This document shows, piece by piece, positions 26,215 through 34,800 of a DNA stretch of 64,000 nucleotides. Both the position numbers and the translations under genes were made by a program. The DNA is from DATEDA01 sp963827595 (lineage in GTDB: Bacteria; Pseudomonadota; Gammaproteobacteria; Burkholderiales; SG8-39): contig CAWHBT010000010.1 of assembly GCA_963827595.1 (NCBI GenBank), positions 1 through 64,000 of the forward strand, given 5' to 3'. The first letter of the stretch is position 1. Each line of letters opens with the position of its first letter. The notes under the pieces are model-generated. The model was given only the letters and a program-made list of their open reading frames with translations. It made no database searches and was not told the origin of the DNA.

Positions 26215-27636
26215 TTAACGGACGTTTTCGGGTGTCGAACCGCCGACAGGCGGGAGACCGCGCGCCAGGGCAACGACCGCCTGTTGGAAACAGGGCAGCG
26301 GCGCCCAAGTCACCCCGGCGCCGATCTGCCCGACACCCGCCTCGCGATGGGCGATGCCGGTATTGATCACCGGGAGGATGCCGGTGTCGACCACCTTGCG
26401 GACGTCGATCCCGGCCGGGGTGCCGCCGAAGTTGAGGGCGGGGAGCGTGAACGCGGGGTTCGGGCCGAGGGTGATCGACCGCATCGCGAGGGTGTTGGCG
26501 AGGGCGTCCTCGGGGGTGCCGCCGACGAACTTGACGATCGCCAGCGCGGCCGCCATCGCGAAGCCGCCGAGGCCGGCGGTCTCGGTGATCGCGCTGTCGC
26601 CGAGGTCGCCGGCGGCGTCGGCCTTGGAGTAGCCGGGGAAGTACAGGCCGTCGACGCGCGGCGCCGGCGCCGTGAACCAGGCGCCGCCCGTTCCGCTCAC
26701 GCGGATGCCGAACTCGACGCCGTTGCGGCACATCGCCGTGACCATGCTTGCGCCGGCGACGCCGTGCGCGGCATCCAGCATCAGCTTGCAGGCGGGCATC
26801 GCCAGGTTGAGGAAGAAGTGGTCGTTGCCGGCGATGAACTCCGTCGCCGCCGCGACGTCGGCGAGCGGCGCGCCGGAACGGGCGAGGGCGGGGGCGAGCT
26901 TCTTGAGGAGCTGGCCGGTCGCCGCGCCGTGGCGGTTGTGCATCTCGTCGCCCATGTTCAGGGCCTGCGCCATGATCGGCTTCAGCTCGAGCGGACCGAG
27001 GGCTTTCAGCCCGGCGGCGAGGGTCGGCGCGAGCGTGTCGCGGATCCACCGCAGGCGCTCGAGGACCTCCGGGCTGTTGGCGCCGTAGCGCAGGACCTTG
27101 CCGAGCCCTTCGTTGAGGGTGCAGTACGCGCGGTTCACGCCGGCGGCGTTGCGGAGGACGAACACCGGCATCGACGGACTGATGATCCCGGCCATCGGGC
27201 CGACCGCGGCGTGGTCGTGGCAGGGGGCGAAGCGGACGGCGCCGCTCGCGGCGAGGCGATGCGCCGCGCCGAGGTCGTCGGTCCAGCCTTCGAGCAGGAT
27301 CGCGCCGGCGATCGCGCCCTGCATCGGGCCGCACATCCGGGCCCATTCGATCGGCGGCCCGGCGTGCAGGATCATGCGGTCGGCCAGGCCGGCGATCTGG
27401 TCCTTCGCGATGCCGATGCTTTCGAGCACGGGCTGCGCCGCGGCGTAGGCGTCGAAGGCCTGCTGGTTGGCGGTCTCGACGACGGGGTGCCGCATGAGCT
27501 TTGCCACCGCGTCCGCGGCGGCGGGTGGCGCCCACTCGAGCTGCGTCACGTTCGCGCCCGCGTGGGTGATCGCGTCGGCGAACGACGCGATGCCGACATT
27601 GACGACGTGGAGGTCGGCGCCGAAGAGCTTGCTCAT
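26215..27636 (-). CDS. DUF1116 protein, YlbE/AllG-like carbamoyltransferase subunit
   Basis: A 473-residue DUF1116 protein. Relevant conserved stretches are PPIEWARMCGPMQGAI (about 94-109), FAPCHDHAAVGPMAGIISPSMPV, QALNMGDEMHNRHGAAT and VRVSGTGG-type turns. In E. coli the DUF1116 protein YlbE works with FdrA and YlbF, and the three have been assigned as oxamate carbamoyltransferase (AllFGH), last step of anaerobic allantoin use. Here it overlaps fdrA by four bases (ATGA), but no YlbF/DUF2877 gene follows. It could therefore be a two-subunit variant acting on another carbamoyl compound. Confidence 0.82.
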   Translation of the reverse strand: MSKLFGADLHVVNVGIASFADAITHAGANVTQLEWAPPAAADAVAKLMRHPVVETANQQAFDAYAAAQPVLESIGIAKDQIAGLADRMILHAGPPIEWARMCGPMQGAIAGAILLEGWTDDLGAAHRLAASGAVRFAPCHDHAAVGPMAGIISPSMPVFVLRNAAGVNRAYCTLNEGLGKVLRYGANSPEVLERLRWIRDTLAPTLAAGLKALGPLELKPIMAQALNMGDEMHNRHGAATGQLLKKLAPALARSGAPLADVAAATEFIAGNDHFFLNLAMPACKLMLDAAHGVAGASMVTAMCRNGVEFGIRVSGTGGAWFTAPAPRVDGLYFPGYSKADAAGDLGDSAITETAGLGGFAMAAALAIVKFVGGTPEDALANTLAMRSITLGPNPAFTLPALNFGGTPAGIDVRKVVDTGILPVINTGIAHREAGVGQIGAGVTWAPLPCFQQAVVALARGLPPVGGSTPENVR

Positions 27637-29163
27637 CGCGCGATCCGGGCCGCGAGCCGGACGGCCGCGGCGTTGCTGTCGGCGAGCAGAACGCCGGCCT
27701 TGCGCAGCGCGGCTTCCTGCTTGCCCAGGTTCTGCGGATCGCCGGCGGTCCCGCAGACGAAGCCGACGAATGCGATCTTGCGCTTGCCCTTCGCCGCGCG
27801 CGCCTGCGCCGCCTTGATCGCCGGGGCCATCTCGGCGGCCGGGTCCTGATGCGCGCCGTAGCCGAGCACCACGTCGAAGAGAATGACCGCGACGTTCGGG
27901 TCGGCGGCTTCGGCGACCAGGCGTTCGTTGCGCAGGCGGTGATCGATCATCGGGTGCGGCCGGCCGCGGGTGAAGACGTCATCGCCGAGGTCGATCACGG
28001 TGTGCTCGCGGCTGTGCCAGACGTCGTCGATTTTGTCGGCCTTGTTCACCGGAGCGTTGGACCAGACGCGGCCGAGCGCCTCGCCGAGCAGGAGCGAGGC
28101 TTCGTAGCAGAACGTGCCGCCGCTGTAGAGGCCGCGGACGTAGCGTTGCCCGGGCCGCAACGCGATCCGAGGCACGGCAGTCTTCGCCGCGCCGCGCGCC
28201 GCGGGTTTCTTGCCGCGGGCGAGCGCCGCGGCCACGCGGGCGGCGTCCTCGAGAGTCTTCGCGGGGTGCAGGTTCTTGCCTTTGATCGACGCCGGATCGG
28301 CGCCGACGAAGCAGACCACGATCGGCTTGCCGATCCGGCTCGCCGCCGCGAGGACTCTGCTCGCGACGCTCGGCGCCGGCGGCTTCGAGATGAGGACGAT
28401 GACTTTCGTGTCCTTGTCGGCGGCGAGCGCCTCGAGGCCCTGGAGCATGGTGATGCCGCCGACCGCCTCGCCGAGGTCGTGGCTGCCGGTGCCGATCGCC
28501 TGCGAGACGCCGACGCCGAGGCGGTCGACGAGAGAGGTGACCTGCTGGAGCCCGGTGCCGGAGGCGGCGATGCAGCCGATCGGGCCGCGCCGCACCACGT
28601 TGGCGAAGGCGAGCGGGACGCCGTTGATGATCGCCGTGCCGCAGTCGGGGCCCATGACGAGCAGGCCGCGCTCGCGCGCGAACTTCTTCAGCGCGACTTC
28701 ATCGTCGAGCTCCACGTTGTCGCTGAAGAGCATGACGTTGAGGCCGAGCCGCAGCGCTTTCGTGGCCTCGGCCGCGGCGTATTCGCCGGGGGTCGAGATG
28801 AGCGCGAGGTTGGCGGTCGGGTCTGCTTTCGACTGCCATTTCGATCGAGCGGGGGGCGGGCTCGCCCGGTGCTGCGCCGCGCGCGGCGCGGGGCTCTTCC
28901 TTGAGTCCGGAATCCGCGTGCGACAGGGCGGCCGAAGCCCCGCTATCGGTCTTTGCCTGTACCGCGATGAGAATATCGTTCGGGCCGGCGTCGACGTGGT
29001 CCTTGAGGAGGCCGGCCTCGCGCATCAGGCCGAGGTTCGCTTCGGAGGCCATGAGGACCGAGGCGCGCTCGACTCCGGGGAGCTTGCCGAGCGCGTCGGC
29101 GAGCTGCATCAGGGAGACCGAGTCGCGGTAGAGGTTCCGGACGACTTTGGTGGCGGTCGGCAT
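27633..29163 (-). CDS. fdrA: FdrA-like acyl-CoA-synthetase-fold protein (AllF), frameshifted
   Basis: FdrA family: N-terminal segment (TKVVRNLYRDSVSLMQLADAL), a CoA-binding-like domain and a succinyl-CoA-synthetase-like C-terminal half with MGPDCGTAIINGVPLAFANVV and IGCIAASGTGLQQVTSLVDRLG (phosphohistidine-loop region). The frame breaks near 28830: the upstream frame ends in EMAVESRPD while NLALISTPGEYAA resumes in another. The span is one base over a multiple of three (one insertion). About 509 residues after repair. Start ATG at 29163, only 31 bases from the divergent amidase. Partner of the DUF1116 protein; the pair presumably makes or breaks a carbamoyl-compound/carbamoyl-phosphate bond. 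Confidence 0.85.
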
Positions 29164-29194
29164 TGGTGGCAAGATTGTATTCGAGGGGGCTCTC

Positions 29195-30998
29195 ATGCTG
29201 GATTCCGGAGACAGTTTGGACTTGCGGTCGCTCGGCGAACGGCTGCGCGGCGGGAGCTTGCGACCGCGGCACGTAGTGGCCGGTGTGCTCGAGCGGATCG
29301 CGGCCCGCGGGGACGACAAGGTCTGGATCCACCTCGCGACGCGCGAGGCGCTGGACGCCCGGGCGGAGGTGCTCGAGCGCCGGGGACCGGAGGGTTTGCC
29401 GCTGTACGGCATCCCGTTCGCGGTGAAGGACAACATCGATGTGGCGGGGCAGCCGACGACGGCTGCTTGTCCGGAGTTCGCGTACACGCCGCGGGAGTCG
29501 GCGCCGGTCGTGCAGGCGTTGCTGGACGCCGGGGCGATCGCAGTCGGGAAGACCAACCTCGATCAGTTCGCGACGGGACTGGTGGGGACGCGGTCGCCGT
29601 ACGGGGCTTGTCCGAATGCCTTCGATGCGAAGTACATCTCCGGGGGTTCGAGCTCGGGGTCGGGGGTCGCGGTCGCCGCGGGGCTGGTGAGTTTTTCGCT
29701 GGGGACCGATACCGCCGGGTCGGGGCGGGTGCCGGCGGCGTTCAACAACATCGTCGGGCTCAAGCCGACGAAGGGTTTGCTGAGCACGCGCGGGGTCGTG
29801 CCGGCGTGCCGGTCGCTCGATTGCGTGTCGATCTTCGGGTTGACGGCGGAGGACTCGCGGGCGGTGCTCGCGGTCGCGCGCGGGTTCGATGCGAAGGATC
29901 CGTTTTCGCGGCGGGGTCGTGCTCGGGGACTGCCGGCGATCGCCGAGTGCCGGGTCGGGGTGCCGCGGCGCGATCAGCTCGAGTTCTTCGGGAACCGGGA
30001 CGCAGAGCGGTTGTTCGGGGCGGCGATCAAGGAGCTCGAGCGGCTCGGCGCGCGGCGCGTCGAGATCGACTTCGCGCCGTTCCTCGAGACGGCGCGGCTG
30101 CTGTATGGCGGGCCGTGGGTCGCGGAGCGGTATCTCGCGATCAGGGAGTTCTTCGACCGGCAGGCGGAGGCGGTGTTTCCCGTGACGCGGGAGATCATCG
30201 GAGGGGCGGCGAAGTACACGGCGTCGGATGGGTTCGCGGCGCAGTACCGGTTGGAGGAGCTGCGTCGTCGGGCCGAGCCGGTGTGGGATGAGATCGATGT
30301 TTTGGTCACGCCCACCGCCGGGACGATCTACACGATCGAGGAAGTCAATGCCGACCCGATCCGGCTGAATACCAATCTCGGCTACTACACGAACTTCATG
30401 AATCTGCTGGACCTCGCCGCGATCGCGGTGCCGGCGGGGTTCCAGAAGAACGGGCTGCCGTTCGGGATTACGCTCGCGGCGCCGGCGTTTGCCGACGAGG
30501 CGCTGTGCGCGCTAGGTGGGGCAGTTCATCGGCGGCTGGTGGAGCGGATGGGGGCGACCGCTGCGACGCTGCCGAAGCGGAGGCGGTGACGAGCTTGGCA
30601 TCGCAGCCGGGTTCGTGAAGCTCGCGGTGTGCGGCGCGCACATGTCGGGTCTGCCGCTGAATCACCAGCTCACCGAGCGGGGAGGGCGGCTGGTGCAGAC
30701 GTGCCGGACGGCGCCGCGCTATCGCCTGTTCGCGCTGAGCGGGTTCTCGCCGCCTCGGCCGGGGATGGTGCGGGCCGAGTCGGGCGGACACGCGATCGAG
30801 GTCGAGGTGTGGGCGCTGCCGACGGAGAGTGTCGGGAGCTTCATCGATGGCATCCCGCCGCCGCTCGGGATCGGCACCGTCGAGCTCGAGAGCGGGGAGC
30901 TGGTGCGGGGTTTCATCTGCGAAGGCTACGCGGTTGCGGGTGCGGAGGACGTATCGCGGCTTGGAGGGTGGCGGGCGTATGTGAAGAGCCAGTCATGA
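29195..30998 (+). CDS. atzF: allophanate-hydrolase-like amidase (AtzF), frameshifted
   Basis: Amidase-signature enzyme plus an allophanate-hydrolase C-terminal domain. The N-terminal 465 residues hold the Ser-cisSer-Lys triad: lysine in GIPFAVKDNID (near 79), serines in ISGGSSSGSGVAVAAG and GTDTAGSGRVPAAFNN. The C-terminal domain (VKLAVCGAHMSGLPLNHQLT to SRLGGWRAYVK) lies in another frame from about 30595. The span is one base over a multiple of three, so one insertion near 30590 explains the split. Allophanate hydrolase converts allophanate to ammonia and CO2. ATG at 29195 has GAGGGGG upstream. Wobble bases use more G and T (ggg, tcg, ttt) than elsewhere in the window. The divergent FdrA/DUF1116 genes suggest ureide or biuret-type nitrogen use. 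Confidence 0.85.
30597..30615 (+). repeat. 19-bp exact direct repeat, copy 1
   Basis: GGCATCGCAGCCGGGTTCG occurs here, at the frameshifted inter-domain joint of the allophanate hydrolase, and again at 34766-34784 just ahead of the alpha/beta hydrolase. The two copies bracket the accessory stretch with Hsp20 and IS110. It could be chance in GC-rich DNA or a rearrangement scar. Confidence 0.4.
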
Positions 30999-31179
30999 CG
31001 AGGAGGGAGGTTGCCTCGCCGCAGCCGTGCCTTTCGGATAGGCGACTCGCAAAGCCTCAAGTGCAAGGGTGCGAGCGAGTTAACTTCCCGACCCGAGCCG
31101 CCGTCCGTTTACCGCCAGAAGCTGTCGGTGGCCATCCAGCGCACAAAGCGGACGGTGAACCGACACGGCCGACCCCGAC

Positions 31180-31198
31180 GAGCCGCCTTGAGCGGCTC
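31180..31198. other. hairpin after allophanate hydrolase
   Basis: GAGCCGC-CTTGA-GCGGCTC is a perfect 7-bp stem with a 5-nt loop, about 180 bases after the allophanate hydrolase stop. It lacks a T-tract. A second stem CCCGGC-GCT-GCCGGG (31211-31225) follows, just after the stop of the next minus-strand gene. Together they may end converging transcripts. The rest of 30999-31231 shows no gene. Confidence 0.4.
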
Positions 31199-31231
31199 AC
31201 AAGCTAAGGGCCCGGCGCTGCCGGGGGATAC

Positions 31232-31606
31232 TTACTTCGCGGCCAGGGCGAGCTTGTTGAGCGCCTCGGCGCAGGCCGCGGCGACTTCGCGGTTCGGCTC
31301 GCTGGTGCTGCCGGGCATCGTTGCCCAACCGCCCTTCCCGATGTAGGTGGCCTGCTCCCAGTCCTTGGTCGCTTTCAGCGCCGCAAGGCTGGCCGACGCG
31401 TCGGCGCTCTTCTGAAACTGAGCCACGCATATCGGGGTGAGCGCCGATACGGTCGCCGCATCAGCACGCCCCACGGCAAATCGCTCCGCCGTGCCGCCCG
31501 TCACCCAGCCGCCCCAATTGAATCCGAAGATCGCCAGCGCGATGGCTCCCGCTACCGCGCCCCAGAGAAATGGCGTTGTTTGCGTGGGAAGTTTCGGAAT
31601 GTTCAT
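31232..31606 (-). CDS. small single-helix membrane protein, unknown function
   Basis: A 124-residue protein with one N-terminal membrane helix (FLWGAVAGAIALAIFGFNWGGWV) and a soluble helical domain rich in alanine, with cysteines near 60 and 110 and WATMPGSTSEPNREVAAACAEAL. Similar hypothetical proteins with a TPFLWGA...GGWVTGGTA N-terminus are common in proteobacteria, but I know no function. The ATG at 31606 has GGAGGAAAT upstream. It is first of the less dense accessory stretch. Confidence 0.7.
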   Translation of the reverse strand: MNIPKLPTQTTPFLWGAVAGAIALAIFGFNWGGWVTGGTAERFAVGRADAATVSALTPICVAQFQKSADASASLAALKATKDWEQATYIGKGGWATMPGSTSEPNREVAAACAEALNKLALAAK

Positions 31607-32155
31607 AGCATTTCCTCCGATTCGTACGAAAGAAGACTCACGGGAAAAACTCTCCTGCTCTTTACGATCCTAGTATCCCCCCGTTCTGTGAGATGTTCTG
31701 TGCGCTGCCGTACATGGCGGTATCTGCCGGTCCTCGATTCGTACGTCCTTCGCGATCGAGGCGGGCGAGCCCATCCGGTTTGAAGTGATAGATCCTATGT
31801 AGGGCCGCGAAGGTTAGCCTCTTGTCGGTTTCTCAACCGGAGGCGCTCTGTTCGCTATCGAACATAAGGTGGATATTTCCAGTTTGGGTCAGGTCACTGA
31901 TCGGGTCGGGCCTGCCAGGGGTGATCCAAGACTATCCGCCTCGTAGGGAGCGCTCCGGCTAGTCCGGTGTCGAGGTGGTCTCAATCAACCACTTGCTGCG
32001 TGTCTGCGCCGCAACGTGGAGGAGGGACACGCTGATCGAGCGCGAGGGTGCAGGGGTGCATTCACTGCGTTGATCACCATCGAAGGCTGCCCGCGGTGCG
32101 GTCGACATTGGCTACGAGCACCCACTCACGCAATATGCCCCAGCATCTGCCAGCA
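31607..32155. other. 549-base region without a convincing gene
   Basis: No open frame here has family features or a sensible start. Base composition is more balanced than the flanking operons. The left end must contain the promoter of the minus-strand gene at 31232-31606, and the right end adjoins the Hsp20 terminator. I see no tRNA, clear RNA gene or IS end. Confidence 0.5.
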
Positions 32156-32180
32156 ACAAAAACCCCGCCGAAGCGGGGCT
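32156..32180 (-). terminator. rho-independent terminator of hsp20
   Basis: On the minus strand AGCCCCGC-TTCG-GCGGGGTT followed by TTTGTTG: an 8-bp stem with a UUCG tetraloop and a U-tract. It begins 30 bases after the repaired hsp20 stop at 32210. Confidence 0.88.
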
Positions 32181-32209
32181 ACTACTATTCGTGCCGTTCG
32201 AGGCGCCGC

Positions 32210-32637
32210 TCAATGCACCGCGAGCCTTTTCGCTGCTACTGCGGTTTTCTTCGGCAGCGTGAGTTCCAGCACGCCGTCGTTGTACTTGGCTTGGGCGGTC
32301 GCTTCATCGACCTCATGACCGAGCGCAACTCGCGCTGGATCTTGCCGTAGTAGCGCTCGGCGCGAAGCACCGTCTCGCCGTTGTTGACGTCTTTTTCGTG
32401 CTTCACTTCCGCGGATACCGCTACTTCGTTGCCGTTAATCGTTATGCTGATGTCTTCCTTCTTCACGCCGGGCAATTCGGCCAGCACTTGATACTCTTTG
32501 TCGTTCTCGGTTACGTCCATGCGGAACTGCGTCGGCGCAGGCGCACGCGTCTCAGGACTAGGCAGCCACACGGGGACGCCACGGAACCAGTTCTCGAATG
32601 CATCCTCGAGCGGACTAAAGCGTGTGATGTTTACCAT
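32210..32637 (-). CDS. Hsp20/alpha-crystallin small heat shock protein, frameshifted
   Basis: Small ATP-independent chaperone of about 142 residues after repair. N-terminal WFRGVPVWLP, then the alpha-crystallin domain FRMDVTENDKEYQVLAELPGV, KKEDISITINGNEVAVSAE and AERYYGKIQREL. Near 32325-32335 the frame breaks; the other frame continues HEVDEATAQAKYNDGVLELTLPKK and ends AKRLAVH at 32210. The span is two over a multiple of three (one missing base). The ATG has AGGAGA upstream and a sigma32-like promoter candidate at 32702-32730. A classic terminator follows. The frameshift is best explained as assembly error. Confidence 0.88.
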
Positions 32638-32701
32638 TTCGTTCTCCTGTGAAGGCTCAAACCAATCGGCGGTGAATGACGCTGATTGCCCATTTGCCAG
32701 T

Positions 32702-32730
32702 ACATTGGGGCGCCATCGCGACTATCAAAG
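32702..32730 (-). promoter_or_regulatory. candidate sigma32 (heat-shock) promoter of hsp20
   Basis: On the minus strand CTTTGA, 14 bases, then CCCCAATGT: close to the sigma32 pattern CTTGAA-N13-15-CCCCATNT. It lies about 65 bases ahead of the hsp20 ATG. Fits the gene's heat-shock role; read by eye only. Confidence 0.4.
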
Positions 32731-32985
32731 TGCGAGCAAAATATTTCATGAGGCGGACCGGGACACCGATGCCAAGTCCGATGTCTTCCGAGCCTTGGGT
32801 TTGCGACAAAGAACTAGCCATCCACTCGATGGGGAGACTAGGCATCCCGGACCTAACGGACCGGGCCGGCTGATACCTGTTAGCCCGTCAGACGTGCCCC
32901 ATGGAAAGCCTGTGAGCCGCTCGGTATGAGTGAAGATCCGTTCAACGTCTGCTTTGGAGGGCTCGACCGTCTGCAACGGGTCATG
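32731..32985. other. intergenic stretch before the IS110-flanking repeat
   Basis: Between the hsp20 promoter region and the first flanking repeat I find no gene with recognisable features. Short open frames in all six frames look random. Composition is less GC-rich than the operons around it, as expected for recently acquired or decaying DNA. Confidence 0.4.
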
Positions 32986-33226
32986 GCCATCGAACACCGT
33001 ACATGGACGCCCCGGCTTTGCCAGTGGTCAGTAAGCGATGGCGGAGAGGTAAAGATTGCAGCCGTACATTCGGACTTTGATGCGGCATAGCCGCTGTCCC
33101 TGATGGAATGCGCTGGTTGGGGCCCCAATCGATAGCGCGCACTCGAGGTGCTTCGACCCGTGCGGGCTTTGCCAACCACGGTCTCACCTGTTTCGCCATC
33201 ATTTGCTGATTGCCTGAGCAATCGGT
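32986..33226. repeat. ~240-bp direct repeat, copy 1, flanking IS110
   Basis: This stretch aligns with 34379-34621 over its whole length with a few gaps, by eye about 80% identical. Shared blocks include CGTACATTCGGACTTT, CTGTCCCTGATGGAATGCGC, CGCGCACTCGAGGTGCT, GGGCTTTGCCAACCACGGTC and TGAGCAATCGGT. Both copies have the same orientation. Inside, GGTTGG and CCAACC can pair, and GATTGC-CTGA-GCAATC (33208-33223) is a perfect hairpin, so the repeat may specify a structured RNA or be an IS end. Confidence 0.85.
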
Positions 33227-34378
33227 TGCGCTGTACTCGCGTTCTGTTGTGAGTTGGTTTATGCAGGCACTGCAGCGTAGTTTGCTTCGAATTGCCGCTC
33301 ATGGGCGAGCAACGCCCAGGCAATCCTCGCATTCCTGTTGGCAAGCGCCACGGCAGCCACGTTCGGGTTTCGCCGTTTGAGCAGTTCGTGCAGCCAACCG
33401 CCGCGCGCCGGTTTACGCTGTGCGGCACGGATCACCGCTCGCGCTCCGTGTATCAGCAGGGTTCTGAGGTAGGAGTCACCGCGCTTGCTGATGCCCAGCA
33501 GCCTCGGCTTGCCGCCGCTTGAGCGCTGGCGGGGCACCAAGCCCAGCCAAGCCGCCAGCTGTCTACCATTGTCGAAACTCTTCGCTTCTCCGATGCTCGC
33601 CACCAAAGCGCTCGCCGTCAGCGGCCCGATACCCGGGATCCGTTCAAGCTTGCGGCTCGCCTCATGCTCGCGATGCCAGCCCTTGATCTGCGCTTCGAGT
33701 TGCGCCACTTGCTCATCGAGCGCCTTCATGTGCTCCATGAGTCGACCGACCAACACCCGGAACATGCCCGGCAGCTCGTGACTTGCATCTTCGATGAGCT
33801 CCGGTACCCGTTTCGCGACCTGCCCAATGCCCTGCGGAATCACCAGGCCGTACTCGCTGAGCAACCCCCGAATTTGGTTCGCTTGAGCCGTGCGCGCCTT
33901 AACGAATCCTTGGCGGGCACGGTGTAGCGCCAACAGCGCTTGCTGATCTATCGTCTTCACCGCCACGAAGCGCATGTTGGGCCGTAGCAGCGCTTCGCAG
34001 ATCGCCTCCGCGTCCGCCGCGTCGTTCTTGTTGCTCTTCAGGTAAGGCTTCACGAACTGCGGCGCGATCAGCCGCACGCTATGCCCGAACGATTGCAGCT
34101 TACGCGCCCAGTGATGCGCGCCGCTGCAGGCCTCCATCCCAATCAGGCAAGGCGAGAGATTTGCAAAGAAGCTCGCCACCTGCGAACGCTTAAGCTGCTT
34201 CCTGAGCAGCACCTTGCCTTGCTCATCCACACAGTGGATCTGAAACACGTTCTTTGCCAGGTCGATGCCTACCGCTTTAACCTTCATGTTGGACGCCCTC
34301 TCGGTGAGTGGTGAACACACATCTCCACTTTGGCACATCGATGCCGTTACGAGCCGGGGCGTCCATTCCATTGATAGC
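33227..34378 (-). mobile_element. IS110-family insertion sequence core
   Basis: The segment between the two ~240-bp repeats holds a single IS110-type transposase with 29 bases after and about 90 bases before it. IS110 elements lack terminal inverted repeats and their boundaries cannot be read directly, so the true ends may lie inside the flanking repeats. Members of this family use a bridge RNA made from the non-coding end upstream of the transposase. Confidence 0.75.
33259..34287 (-). CDS. IS110-family transposase (DEDD recombinase)
   Basis: Transposase of 342 residues starting MKVKAVGIDLAKNVFQIH. N-terminal RuvC-like DEDD domain: Asp in GIDLAKN, Glu in LIGMEACSGAHHWA, and the pair in KSNKNDAADAEAI. 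The C-terminal Transposase_20 domain has LERIPGIGPLTASALVASIG and WLGLVPRQRSSGGKPRLLGISKRGD with the catalytic serine region. ATG at 34287 follows GAGAGGGCGTCC. The gene looks intact, so the element may be active. Bridge-RNA-guided recombination is known for the family; that this copy works so is inference. Confidence 0.95.
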   Translation of the reverse strand: MKVKAVGIDLAKNVFQIHCVDEQGKVLLRKQLKRSQVASFFANLSPCLIGMEACSGAHHWARKLQSFGHSVRLIAPQFVKPYLKSNKNDAADAEAICEALLRPNMRFVAVKTIDQQALLALHRARQGFVKARTAQANQIRGLLSEYGLVIPQGIGQVAKRVPELIEDASHELPGMFRVLVGRLMEHMKALDEQVAQLEAQIKGWHREHEASRKLERIPGIGPLTASALVASIGEAKSFDNGRQLAAWLGLVPRQRSSGGKPRLLGISKRGDSYLRTLLIHGARAVIRAAQRKPARGGWLHELLKRRNPNVAAVALANRNARIAWALLAHERQFEANYAAVPA

Positions 34379-34410
34379 GCCATCGAACGACCGTACATGG
34401 ACGCCCCCGG
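34354..34410. other. long inverted repeat upstream of the transposase
   Basis: CCGGGGCGTCCAT (34354-34366) and ATGGACGCCCCCGG (34397-34410) can form a 13-bp stem with one bulged base around a 30-base loop. This lies 67-123 bases ahead of the transposase ATG and runs into repeat copy 2. Only the right arm (ATGGACGCCCC) is also present in copy 1. It is a candidate part of the IS110 bridge RNA or its end structure. Confidence 0.55.
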
Positions 34411-34621
34411 TTTGCCAAGCTTTCAGTTCGTGACGACTCGTAGGGAAGATTGCAACCGTACATTCGGACTTTCGGTGCGGCGTTGCCGCTGTCCCTGATG
34501 GAATGCGCTGGTTGGCTCCTCATTCGCTCTCGCGCACTCGAGGTGCTGCGGTCATTTTGGGCTTTGCCAACCACGGTCTTACCTTTCGTGCCATCACTGC
34601 GTGATCGCCTGAGCAATCGGT
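34379..34621. repeat. ~240-bp direct repeat, copy 2, flanking IS110
   Basis: Second copy of the repeat described at 32986-33226, same orientation, upstream of the transposase. The terminal hairpin is slightly imperfect (GATCGC-CTGA-GCAATC). If these sequences are IS left ends, copy 1 would be the relic of a second, tandem IS110 insertion. If they are target sequence, the IS sits between two host repeats. The remaining bases 34622-34800 contain no gene that I can support. Confidence 0.85.
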
Positions 34622-34765
34622 GGAAGGTCCTCCTATGGTTGGCTGCGTTTGCCGCGCTAAACCTAGACCGCTGCCAGCGTCAATAGAGGGAACTCCGCCA
34701 GGGTCTGCTTTTCTACCGCACAACAGGCAGCAAAGGGTCGATAGCGGTCGTTAAGGCCTTGGGCC

Positions 34766-34784
34766 GGCATCGCAGCCGGGTTCG
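34766..34784 (+). repeat. 19-bp exact direct repeat, copy 2
   Basis: Identical to 30597-30615 (GGCATCGCAGCCGGGTTCG). It lies 17 bases ahead of the alpha/beta hydrolase start. Confidence 0.4.
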
Positions 34785-34800
34785 CTACGATTCCATAGCA

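Noticed and set aside
30516..30998. Separate small gene after the amidase
   Set aside because: Its conserved part (VKLAVCGAHMSGLPLNHQ) is the normal C-terminal domain of allophanate hydrolase; the upstream 30 residues are out-of-frame amidase sequence, so a one-base frameshift explains it better.
32880..33428. Protein-coding gene spanning the flanking repeat on the minus strand
   Set aside because: The open frame runs through repeat and transposase 3' DNA, and the corresponding frame of the other repeat copy diverges with gaps that are not multiples of three.
32986..34621. Composite transposon formed by two complete IS copies
   Set aside because: Only one transposase is present; the flanks are ~240 bp non-coding repeats without their own transposase or terminal inverted repeats.
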